Program-made: the position numbers and the translations under genes
Source of the DNA: Alkalibacterium gilvum
GTDB lineage: Bacteria > Bacillota > Bacilli > Lactobacillales > Carnobacteriaceae_A
Length of the DNA stretch: 64,000 nt
Direction of reading: 5' to 3'
Assembly: GCF_900109085.1 (NCBI RefSeq)
Contig: NZ_FNYW01000003.1
Location: forward strand, 1-64,000
The notes under the pieces: generated by a model
What the model was told of the DNA's origin: nothing
Databases searched by the model: none
The model's input: only the letters and a program-made list of their open reading frames with translations
Part shown: one piece after another, positions 53,924-63,029 of the stretch
Layout of the letters: every line of letters begins with the position of its first letter
How positions within the stretch are numbered: position 1 is the first letter of the stretch

Positions 53924-54322
53924 TTATCTTTTAAACACTACTTTTTTACTTATCATGTAACCTGTTAGAGCAATAAGGATTTCGACACTGATTTTTTCCC
54001 CCTGTCGGATTAATTTAAGTAAAGCGTACTAAAAAAATAATCCCAACATATTAAGTAAGGACGCTGGCATCTTAACCGCCACAAAGAGGATGAACTCTCG
54101 AAATGTTTGCTTAAGCGTCTCTGTTTTAGTCTTAAATACACATCGTTTCGTCACAAAACATGAGAAAAGAATCGCTATAACGATAGAAAAACTATTGGCA
54201 AGCAAATAATGAAAATGCAGGCGTTCGCTGAATACATAGAAGATACTTATAGCAAGTATGGCTGTAATTAAACCAAAGATCAATAAATGCTTGAAATTTA
54301 GTGTAAAGTTTTTTAAGCACAC
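53924..54322 (-). pseudogene. GtrA-like membrane protein gene with two frameshifts
   Basis: The open part (to 54029) gives three membrane segments of a GtrA/flippase-like protein: FKHLLIFGLITAILAISIFY, SFSIVIAILFSCFVTKRCVF and FILFVAVKMPASLLNMLGLF, then stops right after a T7 run. Removing one T there restores ...FSTLYLN. A second shift at 54008-54016 restores IRQGEKISVEILIALTGYMI then SKKVVFKR and stop at 53924-53926, which is the expected fourth segment and basic end. So the gene is a decayed GtrA with two small indels. GTG 54322 is the likely original start (AGGA 7 bases upstream). GtrA proteins help move lipid-linked sugars across the membrane. Confidence 0.75.
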
Positions 54323-54507
54323 AACCACTTCCTAATCCCTAGTTTCAAATAGTTGATATTAACTTTAGTCAGCCTCGACTCAAACCTTCCCTACTCTTTA
54401 TTAAAAGTAAATATTTGTTCATAATTTTCTATTGTTCTTTGCGCTTTCCTTTAAACTTACTTCTCTATCTTTATTGTACCGATTACCTTATACAATTACA
54501 AATTACA

Positions 54508-54544
54508 TAAAAAAACAGTCAGATGGGGGTTATCCATCTGACTG
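54508..54544 (-). terminator. Terminator of the 54560-55045 gene
   Basis: Minus strand: CAGTCAGATGG...CCATCTGACTG, then seven T. Confidence 0.9.
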
Positions 54545-54559
54545 CGGTAAGGGAACACA

Positions 54560-55045
54560 TTATGAAAGAGACGTTTGTGTCTCGGGATAAATCTCTGAAA
54601 CAGTTTTTTCTGGATCCACCACGATATAAAGGGTCTCATCCAGAACTACCGATGTTTGATGTGCGTTATCATGGCCATCCGTATCAAGTGCTGCATAGGG
54701 GAAATATATCGTATCTTTTTCAAAATTCATACGTTTTTCACCATTTTTTGTGTCGCGATATAAAATATCCATTTTTTCGATATCTTTGAACTGCTTAACA
54801 CGCGCAAACATGCCGGCTTCAAGTCCACCTTTATTGATATCATTAGAATTCACATGATCTGCTTCGTTAAGTATTTCAATTCTAAAGGACTCACATGGAT
54901 GAATCTCTTCAAATTCACCTTCATTTATACGACCAAAACTTGTTGTTACTTGCTTGATCCATAAATCTCCGATATTTTCCCGTTTAACTGTCCACGTTTC
55001 TCCATTTCTAAAAATAAAACGTAAGGCACACATAATTTTTTTCAT
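54560..55045 (-). CDS. Uncharacterised protein
   Basis: I do not recognise a family. 161 residues, soluble, acidic. Begins MKKIMCALRFIFRNGETWTV and is rich in beta strands (LWIKQVTTSFGRINEGEF; CESFRIEILNEADHV; TIYFPYAALD). The recurring strand-turn pattern and a DxDGHDNAHQ loop near 130 hint at a compact all-beta domain. A ribosome site (AGGAGAGAATTTAA) and a strong terminator make it a real single-gene unit. Neighbours (gtrA remnant, diguanylate cyclase) do not point to a function. Confidence 0.7.
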   Translation of the reverse strand: MKKIMCALRFIFRNGETWTVKRENIGDLWIKQVTTSFGRINEGEFEEIHPCESFRIEILNEADHVNSNDINKGGLEAGMFARVKQFKDIEKMDILYRDTKNGEKRMNFEKDTIYFPYAALDTDGHDNAHQTSVVLDETLYIVVDPEKTVSEIYPETQTSLS

Positions 55046-55264
55046 TTAAATTCTCTCCTCACTTCTCTTATGTGAATAGTTTAACAAAAATAAACAGATT
55101 AATAAAGCATTAATTCAATATTCTTTAAACAAACTAATGTAAATTGTGTCTTTTTGAACATGATTAGTCTACCCTCCTCATTATTTTCTCTATAGGACAA
55201 ACAAACATGGCTTTTTTATGATCATTTTATTCCTTATATTCTTACTTTATTAAATAAACGTTTA
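55046..55264. other. Intergenic region upstream of the 54560-55045 gene
   Basis: AT-rich. It should contain that gene's promoter; I see no clear -35/-10 pair, no ORF and no repeats. Confidence 0.5.
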
Positions 55265-55309
55265 TAAAAAAACAAGAGCTAGGCTTGTCATAACCCTAAC
55301 TCTTGTTTC
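55265..55309 (-). terminator. Terminator of the diguanylate cyclase gene
   Basis: Minus strand: AAACAAGAGTTAGG ... CCTAGCTCTTGTTT, then T run. Confidence 0.87.
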
Positions 55310-55354
55310 GATTTATTCATTAAACTAAAGAAAAAACACACTTTCTACCACTAA

Positions 55355-56713
55355 CTAGACATCTGTCTGCGAATGATTCATATCCGTAAAGAGTTGTATC
55401 TTTTGCTTGGATTTATTCCTATACATCTTTTTATCAACAATGTCATATAGTTGTTCAAATGGAACCCACTGACTGATCAGGGTATGACCGATTGACACTG
55501 ATGGCGTTATAGTCAACCCATGAAAGCAAATCGGTTTTTCAACCTGCTGGATAATACGGTTTTTAATGCTTTCTAATTCACTTATAGTGACATCATTTAC
55601 TAAAATCATGATTTCATCGCCACCAATACGGCCAATAATATCTTGTTTTTTCAAAGAATGTTTCAGACGATTCGCACTAATGGTTAAGACTTGATCCCCC
55701 ATTAAATGACCGTAAGTATCGTTTATTATCTTGAAATCATTAAAGTCAATTAAAAGCAGACCATTTTTCTTTCGTGATTTCTTAAGTGTTTTCTTAGCTG
55801 ATAATTCGAACGTTTTTTTATTAAGTAACTGCGTCAACATATCCGTTCTAGACAGTTCTCTTTTATTGAAATATTGGTGAGTGAAAAACATGACCAGGAA
55901 GAATATAATTGCAATGAAGATATAAAAAATTATGATCTCTGGCTGGTAATAACTTTGCTCCCCAACCCATCCTTCGACAGGCATTGTACCAATCCGCCAA
56001 ACCTGATCTGGAAGATGGATAGATGTCCTCAGTGCATCTGTTTTAAAGATATCCGTTTTCCCCCAAGACATGGTCTTTGCCCAATCGGATTCCACAACAA
56101 TTGCTGAATCGAACAGATACATTTGATTAGCATAAAGTGTGCTTTCAATTAATTCATCAAAATCGATAACAACATTTGCGGAGCCCCAAATTTTTTCAGA
56201 TTCAGCATCATCAACAATCACCGGTATGCGATTAAAAATTTTTCTATTTCCATGTGTCGTTTCTACAATCTCTTGTGCAATATGATTGTCTTCTTGATAG
56301 GTCTTTTTAAGAATCATTTCCTTATCTAACTCTTCCATCACGTTGAGTCCGATTAATTCCTCATTGCCTTCTAATGGATAAACAAAATTAATCACACCGT
56401 CCTCAGCTAAACTGACATTATCAATCAATGTATTGCGCTCTACAATAAGTTCACTGTATTTAAGTAACTCACTTTCTTCAATATCAGGATTTTGACTTAT
56501 GATCATTTCAAAGAAATCTGCGTAAAATAAACTGCTATCAAGGTGAGCTTTCACTTCAGTTTTGACTCGATTTAAATGTTCATTAGCAGCAGTTTGCTGT
56601 TCTTCATATAATTGCTCATTCTGTTCAAGGTGTAACTTGTTTACTGGTATAAATAATAGAGTAGATGCAAATATAGCTACGAGAAAAGAAACTAGCCATT
56701 GTTTTATTTTCAT
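55355..56713 (-). CDS. Membrane diguanylate cyclase with extracellular sensor
   Basis: Makes cyclic di-GMP from two GTP. 452 residues: membrane segment at about 8-24, extracytoplasmic CHASE4/dCache-like sensor (about 30-260; GLNVMEELDKEMILKKTYQE, GSANVVIDFDELIE), second membrane segment at about 262-283 (IIIFYIFIAIIFFLVMFFTH), and a GGDEF domain from about 292 (RTDMLTQLLNKKTFE) with an intact active loop IGRIGGDEIMILV near 372 and ITPSVSIGHTL. GGAGGAGTGGGCGGAC precedes ATG. Unlike the two GGDEF genes near the pilus operon, this one is whole and has a canonical GGDE signature. Confidence 0.9.
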   Translation of the reverse strand: MKIKQWLVSFLVAIFASTLLFIPVNKLHLEQNEQLYEEQQTAANEHLNRVKTEVKAHLDSSLFYADFFEMIISQNPDIEESELLKYSELIVERNTLIDNVSLAEDGVINFVYPLEGNEELIGLNVMEELDKEMILKKTYQEDNHIAQEIVETTHGNRKIFNRIPVIVDDAESEKIWGSANVVIDFDELIESTLYANQMYLFDSAIVVESDWAKTMSWGKTDIFKTDALRTSIHLPDQVWRIGTMPVEGWVGEQSYYQPEIIIFYIFIAIIFFLVMFFTHQYFNKRELSRTDMLTQLLNKKTFELSAKKTLKKSRKKNGLLLIDFNDFKIINDTYGHLMGDQVLTISANRLKHSLKKQDIIGRIGGDEIMILVNDVTISELESIKNRIIQQVEKPICFHGLTITPSVSIGHTLISQWVPFEQLYDIVDKKMYRNKSKQKIQLFTDMNHSQTDV

Positions 56714-56928
56714 GTCCGCCCACTCCTCCTATATATCAATATAATAAGTATACACTAAACAATGGTATGATAAAATCATTTTTCACAGAAAATCATGAAT
56801 TAAAACTATTCTATTCTCAAATGAACCATTAGTAATATATTACTTCTTTTAAGGGGGCTAGTTAATTGCAAATATATCGATAAGTACGTAAAATTAAGTA
56901 AATAGAAAATATTGACAGGAGGCTTTAT

Positions 56929-58695
56929 ATGGCTATAAAAAAATGGTTTATGGATAGAAAAACACAGTGGTTTGCATCTTTTTCACGCTTCCCACTAGCT
57001 ATCCTTGCACTCGTTATGATCGTTTCGTATACACTTATGATGGTAAACTTAGAAGGTAATCTGGATTATACGCCTCAACTTATAAGTGCAGGACTGGGGG
57101 CTATGATTCTTGTTTCCATTCAATTGTTTTCTGAAATAAAGAAAGTCAAAAAAAGAACTATGTGGGGCGCAAAACTTTTTAGTTTGTCGTTACCGATTCT
57201 CTACTATTTTTATCTACAACAGGCTCCTATGGACTTCAACCAGGCTGGCCAAATTCGAACAATCGTTAGTTACTTTATATTATCCGTTTTGTTAATTTTA
57301 CTGCCCTCACTCGTTAATCGTTTATCTTTTAGTGATGCACTCATTATTTTTATCAAAGCATTTTTCTCAAGCATCCTTGTCTCCTTTATTCTATATGTTG
57401 GTATCAGCGCAATATTTGGCGCATTTACAACCTTGATTTATGATTTAGATTATCGTTGGTTCACCTCTAGTGCCGCAATCGTTTTTCAGTTCATTGCACC
57501 GGTTTACTTTTTGTCTCAACTTCCACTGCTTGATGATCAACAACACGGAACATCTTTAGATACGGCAAAGAGCATGCCATCTTTACTAAATATTTTGATT
57601 GCTTACGTTATCACACCTGTCTTACTTGTTTTCAGTTTAATCCTGATCGTGTACATTTTAATCAATCTGTCTGGTGACTTTTGGCAAGATAACTTATTGG
57701 AACCTATGTTGATTAGTTATACAATCATTGGAATTATTACAGTCTTTCTATCTGAAAATATAAACAAGAGTATATCGCGTTTGTTTAGTCGTTTTTTCCC
57801 GTACCTTTTACTCGTTATTGCGATTTTCCAGACCCTTTCCTCTGGTCTTAAGACCGCTGATCAAGGGTTAACGCATAACCGTTATTTTGTATTGATGTTC
57901 GGTGTTTTCTCTATAGTGAGTATGCTCATTTATATCTTTATATCGTCAAAAAAAGTAGTTATCCCATTCCTACTTATTGGTTTAAGCATCTTATCTATTT
58001 TACCTATCGTCGGTGCTGTTCCGGCCTCAATTAAATACCAGACCGTTAAATTGGATGCCCTTGTTGAACCTTATATCGAAGATACTGGAAAAGTAAGTTC
58101 ATTAAAGGATGTCCTCACTACTAAAGAAAAAACACGTTTTAGCTACAGTATGGATTATTTAAATCAACAAGAAACGTTGGATCAATTGGAGTGGCTACCC
58201 AAACATTTTGATTACTCTTCTGATTTTGAAGAGGCGTTTGGCTTTTCTTCAGATTATTATCTTTATCATTCAGAAAATCAAAACATTTCTCACTTACCTG
58301 AGTCGACGTATGCTTACATTGAATTAGATTCAAGCAAGCCCCTTGTTTTATCTACGGATAGTGTGGATGAAGTGGTGACCTTTTCTACTCATCAGATAAT
58401 TGATAAGACCATCGCATTGAACCGTGAGTCTTTGAAGGTGAAAATAAGTAATGTCGGAGAAGACTTCTTTGTAAAACTTATTGAAGGGGAAGAAACGTCA
58501 TTAGAGGTAGACTTGTCGGAGTTACTCAACATCCCATCTGAAACAAATCAAACCGATCCTACACGTTCTCTAGAGGAAATGAAATGGACCGAAGAAACAG
58601 ATAACTTTCGTTTAACTGTAATAGTGAAGAGCTTTGAAAGACAAGAAAAGACTTTTACAAATGGAGAGTTTATTCTTTTAATTGATTACAAATGA
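56929..58695 (+). CDS. DUF4153 domain membrane protein
   Basis: 588 residues. About ten to twelve membrane segments in the first 385 residues, many separated by short loops, including SFILYVGISAIFGAFTTLIY then DLDYRWFTSSAAIVFQFIAPVYFLSQLP, which fits DUF4153. A soluble, probably extracytoplasmic C-terminal domain (about 390-588; DTGKVSSLKDVLTTKEKTRF, YAYIELDSSKPLVLST) follows. Function unknown. GACAGGAGGCTTTAT precedes the ATG. Monocistronic. Confidence 0.8.
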   Translation: MAIKKWFMDRKTQWFASFSRFPLAILALVMIVSYTLMMVNLEGNLDYTPQLISAGLGAMILVSIQLFSEIKKVKKRTMWGAKLFSLSLPILYYFYLQQAPMDFNQAGQIRTIVSYFILSVLLILLPSLVNRLSFSDALIIFIKAFFSSILVSFILYVGISAIFGAFTTLIYDLDYRWFTSSAAIVFQFIAPVYFLSQLPLLDDQQHGTSLDTAKSMPSLLNILIAYVITPVLLVFSLILIVYILINLSGDFWQDNLLEPMLISYTIIGIITVFLSENINKSISRLFSRFFPYLLLVIAIFQTLSSGLKTADQGLTHNRYFVLMFGVFSIVSMLIYIFISSKKVVIPFLLIGLSILSILPIVGAVPASIKYQTVKLDALVEPYIEDTGKVSSLKDVLTTKEKTRFSYSMDYLNQQETLDQLEWLPKHFDYSSDFEEAFGFSSDYYLYHSENQNISHLPESTYAYIELDSSKPLVLSTDSVDEVVTFSTHQIIDKTIALNRESLKVKISNVGEDFFVKLIEGEETSLEVDLSELLNIPSETNQTDPTRSLEEMKWTEETDNFRLTVIVKSFERQEKTFTNGEFILLIDYK

Positions 58696-58772
58696 CTTTA
58701 GAAACCTTAAGTAAGCATTTTCATTATTTTTACGTTATACTTATGGCAGATGAATAATATAGGAGGAATTGA

Positions 58773-59588
58773 ATGATGGACAAGGAAACATTTACATTTA
58801 ACAATGGTGTCAGCATCCCCAGTATAGGCTTTGGAACGTGGCAAATCCCAAATGAGGAAGCTTATGATTCTGTGACGATGGCTTTAAAAAACGGCTACAC
58901 TCATATTGATACGGCCCTCGCTTATAAAAATGAAGAAAATGTTGGTAAGGCTATTCACGACTTCGATGTGAAACGTGAAGATATCTTTATCACAAGTAAA
59001 CTTCCTGCAAATATTAAAGGCTATGATGAAACACTTGAAGCTTTCAATAAAACAATGACTCATTTAGGTGTTGATTACCTTGACCTCTACCTTATCCATG
59101 CGCCCTGGCCGTGGGACGATATAGGAAAAGAGTGTACAGAAGGAAACATCCAATCCTGGAAAGCTATGGAAGCCTTGTATAAAGAAGGTAAGATAAAAGC
59201 AATTGGTGTATCGAATTTTGAAATCAAACATTTAAAGCCTATCTTAGAAACCTGTGATATCGTACCTTTAGCTAATCAAATTCCCTTTTATATCGGAAAA
59301 GATCAAGAGAACCTTTTGGCATTCTGTAAAGAGCATAGTATTGTTGTCGAAGCTTACTCACCTCTGGCTACTGGAGATATTCTAAATCTACCTGAACTTA
59401 AAGAGATGGCAGAAAAATATGATGTGACCGTTGCACAACTAGCTATCCGTTATTGTTTAGAAAAAGATACTTTACCTCTGCCTAAATCAACGCATGAAAA
59501 ACGTATTATCGAGAATAAACAACTTGATTTCAAGATTTTTAAAGAAGATGTTACGAAACTAGATAAAATTAAAGACGTTCGCAAGTAA
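58773..59588 (+). CDS. Aldo/keto reductase
   Basis: NADPH-dependent carbonyl reductase, (beta/alpha)8 barrel, 271 residues. Catalytic tetrad: Asp and Tyr in YTHIDTALAYKNEENVG near 45-52, Lys in FITSKLP near 77, His in DLYLIHAPWPWDD near 110. IGVSNFEIKHLKPIL near 142 and LPLPKSTHEKRIIEN near 232 bind the cofactor. Close to 2,5-diketo-D-gluconate reductase-type proteins of Firmicutes. AGGAGGAATTGA precedes the first of two ATGs (58773, 58776). A second aldo/keto reductase lies at the right window edge. Confidence 0.92.
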   Translation: MMDKETFTFNNGVSIPSIGFGTWQIPNEEAYDSVTMALKNGYTHIDTALAYKNEENVGKAIHDFDVKREDIFITSKLPANIKGYDETLEAFNKTMTHLGVDYLDLYLIHAPWPWDDIGKECTEGNIQSWKAMEALYKEGKIKAIGVSNFEIKHLKPILETCDIVPLANQIPFYIGKDQENLLAFCKEHSIVVEAYSPLATGDILNLPELKEMAEKYDVTVAQLAIRYCLEKDTLPLPKSTHEKRIIENKQLDFKIFKEDVTKLDKIKDVRK

Positions 59589-59596
59589 TTTCTGCA

Positions 59597-59645
59597 TGCA
59601 AAAACCCGTTAACTCATACTCTTTAAAGTTAGCGGGTTTGCATTT
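59597..59645. terminator. Bidirectional terminator between the aldo/keto reductase gene and nanE
   Basis: GCAAAAACCCG(T)TAACT pairs with AGTTAGCGGGTTTGC; T-rich on the plus side. Confidence 0.82.
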
Positions 59646-59662
59646 TATCTAAACTTTTACTC

Positions 59663-60343
59663 CTAGTTATTCATCGTATCAATAAATCTCTTCGTTATCG
59701 CTTGTGGGCGCGTAATCGCACTGCCAACAACGACCGAATATGCCCCGTGATTTAATACAGCCTTTGCTTTTTCAGGTGTATCAACGTTTCCTTCAGCTAT
59801 AACTGGTATGGAAATATTTTCTATATACTCTTTCAGCATAGCATAATCGTTCTCAAAAATTGATTCGTTTTCTGTATAGCTTGTATAGCCGACAAGTGTG
59901 GTTGATACAACATCAAAACCTAAACGCTCAGCCTCAACGCCTTCTTTAACGGTAGAGGTATCGGCCATCAAGAGAACATCATCATACTTTGCCCGAATAG
60001 CTTCTACAAATGCTTCAAGACTTTCCCCTTCAGGACGTTCCTGCTTCGTCGCATCGAGTGCAATCATGTCACTCCCCGCATCCATCAACTCATCTACTTC
60101 TTTCATTGTTGCTGTAATATAAACCTTTGATCCTTGATAATGACGTTTAACTAACCCAATAATTGGTAAAGAGGTCTGTTTTTTAATCTCTGCAATATCT
60201 TCTTTCGAGTTCGCACGTATCGCTGCAGCACCACCTTCTGTTACTGCTTTGGCCATACGTCCCATAATAAACGAACTATAGAGTGGCTCATCCGAGAGAG
60301 CTTGACAAGACACAATTAATTTATTTTTTACTATATTTAACAT
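59663..60343 (-). CDS. nanE: N-acetylmannosamine-6-phosphate 2-epimerase
   Basis: Converts ManNAc-6-P to GlcNAc-6-P in sialic-acid/amino-sugar use. 226 residues, TIM barrel: LIVSCQALSDEPLYS near 9, AAAIRANSKEDI near 38, PIIGLVKRHYQGSKVYITAT near 53 (catalytic Lys), GSDMIALDATKQERP near 85, LLMADTSTVKEGVEAERLGF near 118, DVVSTTLVGYT, and PVIAEGNVDTPEKAKAVLNH with GSAITRP near 208. ATG 60343 follows TTGGAGGGACTAAT; the longer frame to 60454 is not supported. It stands alone next to a divergent GntR regulator; nanA and nanK are not in the window. Confidence 0.93.
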   Translation of the reverse strand: MLNIVKNKLIVSCQALSDEPLYSSFIMGRMAKAVTEGGAAAIRANSKEDIAEIKKQTSLPIIGLVKRHYQGSKVYITATMKEVDELMDAGSDMIALDATKQERPEGESLEAFVEAIRAKYDDVLLMADTSTVKEGVEAERLGFDVVSTTLVGYTSYTENESIFENDYAMLKEYIENISIPVIAEGNVDTPEKAKAVLNHGAYSVVVGSAITRPQAITKRFIDTMNN

Positions 60344-60430
60344 ATTAGTCCCTCCAACTGCTTGATTTTTGCTTTTATTAAGTATATCATAACAAGTATA
60401 AGACGTGTTATTTATTCGTTTGAACAAAAT

Positions 60431-60500
60431 TATAGTTGTCATCGAATGGCACAAAGTTCGTTTTTGGGTATGTTATACTCTACCATGCGAGTCAACTATA
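60431..60500. promoter_or_regulatory. nanE-regulator intergenic control region with inverted TATAGTTG sites
   Basis: TATAGTTG (60431-60438) and its reverse complement CAACTATA (60493-60500) flank the regulator's likely -10 (TATACT, 60474-60479, preceded by TG). These are candidate operator half-sites for the GntR protein. Inferred from position and symmetry only. Confidence 0.4.
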
Positions 60501-60519
60501 AAAGAAAGTTTGGTGCGTT

Positions 60520-61236
60520 ATGAAAAAATATGAAGAAATTTATACTGATATTAAAAATAAAATTATTAATGGCGACTATTCTGCAACAGCACAGCTTCCT
60601 TTTGAAAAGGACCTATGTGAAGCTTACACCACAAGTAAGATGACAGTCAAGCGCGCATTGGATTTACTCGTTGATGAGGGGTTAATTATTAAGCGTCGTG
60701 GGTCAGGTACATTCGTTAAAGACTTGAGTCAAAAAGAAATTAATCGTATCACCCAATTGAACCAACTCAATGGATTTACAGCTACCTATGACAAGGATGG
60801 TAATAAAGTCACTAGTAAAATCTTGGACTTTGACGTTATCCAGGCTGATGACATTGTAATGGATAAATTAAATTTAAAACCCGGTAGTTTTGTTTACACT
60901 ATTTATCGCTTAAGATATATAAACGATAAACCAGTTGTGTTGGAAAAAACAGCCATGCCTATTGAACGCGTCCCCGGCCTTGAGCAGACACATTTGGAAA
61001 ATTCTATCTATCACTACCTTAAAGAAGACTTAGACTTAACTATCCAAAGCGCTCACCGTCAGTACACGGTTAAAAAAGCAGACGAAGATGAAGCTCTTCA
61101 GTTAGATATTGAGAAAGATGATCCCGTTGCTGTAACAGAACAAATCACTTATCTCGATACAGGCGAAACAATCGAATACGGTATAACAAAGTCACGTGCA
61201 GATATGTTTATTGCAGAAACAATTGTTACAAAATAA
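60520..61236 (+). CDS. GntR-family regulator (HTH plus UTRA domain)
   Basis: 238 residues, HutC/FadR-like: N-terminal winged helix (YEEIYTDIKNKIINGDYSAT; TSKMTVKRALDLLVDEGLII then KRRGSGTFVK, residues 3-68) and a C-terminal UTRA ligand domain (about 95-235; VYTIYRLRYINDKPVVLEKT, SIYHYLKEDL, AVTEQITYLDTGETIEYGIT). Divergent from nanE, so it probably senses an amino-sugar phosphate and controls nanE and itself. The ligand is inferred from context only. Ribosome site weak (GAAAG). Terminator follows. Confidence 0.88.
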   Translation: MKKYEEIYTDIKNKIINGDYSATAQLPFEKDLCEAYTTSKMTVKRALDLLVDEGLIIKRRGSGTFVKDLSQKEINRITQLNQLNGFTATYDKDGNKVTSKILDFDVIQADDIVMDKLNLKPGSFVYTIYRLRYINDKPVVLEKTAMPIERVPGLEQTHLENSIYHYLKEDLDLTIQSAHRQYTVKKADEDEALQLDIEKDDPVAVTEQITYLDTGETIEYGITKSRADMFIAETIVTK

Positions 61237-61240
61237 CGAA

Positions 61241-61294
61241 AAAGAGTCCAACCTAGAAAAGACTAAACATCTTTAAGGTTGGACCTTTTTATTT
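61241..61294. terminator. Bidirectional terminator after the GntR gene
   Basis: TCCAACCT (61247-61254) pairs with AGGTTGGA (61276-61283), with A and T runs outside. It overlaps the end of the GT2-GtrA gene. Confidence 0.8.
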
Positions 61295-62365
61295 TTCACG
61301 CGTTTTAAAGACAAGTGATTTTTGGATACGGTAACTCATAATAAATAAGAGTGCATCAATAACTATCTTTAAAATTAATTCCTTTATGCTGGTTAGTTGG
61401 AATAGCCAATACACACTTATCCCCGATACCAGTGCTACCACCAAAGCAAGTCCATAATAACTAATTAATGTTTGCTTTAAATTTTTATCACTTTCAAATA
61501 CCCATCTTCGATTGAGTACAAAGTTAAATACACTAGATACGACGCGCGCTAAGATAGTTGCGACGATGATTTGACTCCGTGTGATTAAAAAGCTAAATAA
61601 AAATAAGAAGAATTGGAAAAAAGCAAGATCAATCAAAAAAGAAGAAAAAGATACACTCATAAACTTGAAAAAATTCTTGAACAGCAAGGCATAAATATCC
61701 ACAGAATCTTTCAGCGCATTGAAGTGACTTTCGACATTATCTTCAATATACACCGTTTCAATAGGTACTTCTTGGAAAGTAATATCTTCTTTCACCGCAA
61801 CAACAAGCATATTCGTTTCATAGCTATAACGCTCCCCTTCAATAGCTACGAAAGTTGACAAAAGGCTTATAGGAATTCCTCTAAGTCCGGTTTGTGTATC
61901 AACCAACCCTTTACCATATAAGAGTTTGAAAAGATGTTTAGTTATGGTGTTCCCCAGACGACTTGTCCAAGGTACGTTATCTTCATTAAAGCTTCTTACT
62001 CCAAGTACTAAAGCATTAGCTGCCTCTTCTTCCATTTTACAGGAAAGTTTGAGTACATCTTCGATTGTGTGCTGTCCATCGCCATCAACTGTAATGACTC
62101 CCGAATAGTCTGACGCATTTGGATCAGTTAATATGTAATTGAACCCACTCTTTAAGGCACGCCCTTTCCCCATATTGACGGAATGCGTTAATACCGTCAC
62201 TTCCGGAAGCTTTTTAAGCGTTTCAAATAACGGGGCCTTCTCAGCAGCGCTACCATCATTGACGATAATAATGGATGCGTATTGTTCATCAATCAGCTTC
62301 CTTACATAAGGGAGGAAGGCATCATTTGGATTTAATACAGGAATAACAATAATAGTTTTTCTCAT
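61289..62365 (-). CDS. Glycosyltransferase family 2 fused to a GtrA domain
   Basis: 358 residues in two parts. Residues 1-225: GT-A fold glycosyltransferase like dolichol-phosphate mannosyltransferase (VIPVLNPNDAFLPYVRKL; IIIVNDGSAAEKAPLF; VNMGKGRALKSGFNY; DXD as TVDGDGQHTIEDVL near 94; DTQTGLRGIP near 157). Residues about 230-358: four-segment GtrA domain (FKFMSVSFSSFLIDLAFFQF; VSSVFNFVLNRRWVF; ending SYRIQKSLVFKTREK). It would charge undecaprenyl phosphate with a sugar and help flip it for wall or polysaccharide glycosylation. A separate decayed gtrA is at 53924-54322. Confidence 0.87.
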   Translation of the reverse strand: MRKTIIVIPVLNPNDAFLPYVRKLIDEQYASIIIVNDGSAAEKAPLFETLKKLPEVTVLTHSVNMGKGRALKSGFNYILTDPNASDYSGVITVDGDGQHTIEDVLKLSCKMEEEAANALVLGVRSFNEDNVPWTSRLGNTITKHLFKLLYGKGLVDTQTGLRGIPISLLSTFVAIEGERYSYETNMLVVAVKEDITFQEVPIETVYIEDNVESHFNALKDSVDIYALLFKNFFKFMSVSFSSFLIDLAFFQFFLFLFSFLITRSQIIVATILARVVSSVFNFVLNRRWVFESDKNLKQTLISYYGLALVVALVSGISVYWLFQLTSIKELILKIVIDALLFIMSYRIQKSLVFKTREK

Positions 62366-62573
62366 AAGGACTCCTTTGTAAATGATATTTATGATAAAAC
62401 ATAACTCTTACCATATTGTCTTTATTTTTTTATCATAACATATTTTGCTTATTCTATAATAGTATAAGCGACAATGGGCTAGTAATTTTTGAGTACTTTT
62501 GAGTAAAGATAGTCTGCTTCTATCGTCTTAGTGATACAGAGGAAAGGATTTTTAATTAAGGAGCGTTGCTCGG

Positions 62574-62871
62574 TTCGGACACTTCTCGAGTTTTCCAAGG
62601 CTAAATGTGTCGAACTACTCAATCTTCGACAGGTCAAGCCTTGTTTTATTTTTTAATGTGTCAAAGGTGGGCTGGGTTCGGACACTCTTGAAGTTTCCCA
62701 AGCGAAAATGTGTCGAACAACTTAATCTTCGACAGTTTCAGCCTTGATTTATTTTTTTAAATGTCGAAGTCGTGCCAAGTTCGGACAATTCCAACGTTTC
62801 CCAAGTGAGAATGTGTCGAACTACTCAATCTTCGACAGGTCAAGCCTTGTTTTATTTTTTAATGTGTCGAA
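62574..62871. repeat. Array E: 103-bp intergenic tandem repeat, three copies
   Basis: TTCGGAC starts at 62574, 62677 and 62780: period 103. Unit: TTCGGAC-N28-GTCGAA-N10-TTCGAC-N29-GTC(A/G)AA-N11. Palindrome centres are at 62619.5, 62671.5, 62722.5, 62774.5 and 62825.5, with a lone left half-site (62866-62871) at the next lattice position. Cores differ at many positions between copies but keep their length. The array starts with a right half-site and ends with a left half-site. It lies between the GNAT gene's 3' end and the start of the GT2-GtrA gene. Confidence 0.93.
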
Positions 62872-62972
62872 GTCCACATATATTAAATATATAGATTAAA
62901 ATCTCCCTCAAATTTCTTCACATTCATTTCTCAAAGTCTAAACTAAGATTAATCAATATATGTTGACGTGTA

Positions 62973-63010
62973 AAAAACGTCGTCTCCCTTAAAGGAAGGC
63001 GACGTTTTTT
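62973..63010. terminator. Terminator of the GNAT gene
   Basis: AAAAACGTCG...CGACGTTTTT with inner TCC/GGA pairs; works on either strand. Confidence 0.85.
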
Positions 63011-63029
63011 CTACCGATTATTCTTTGTT

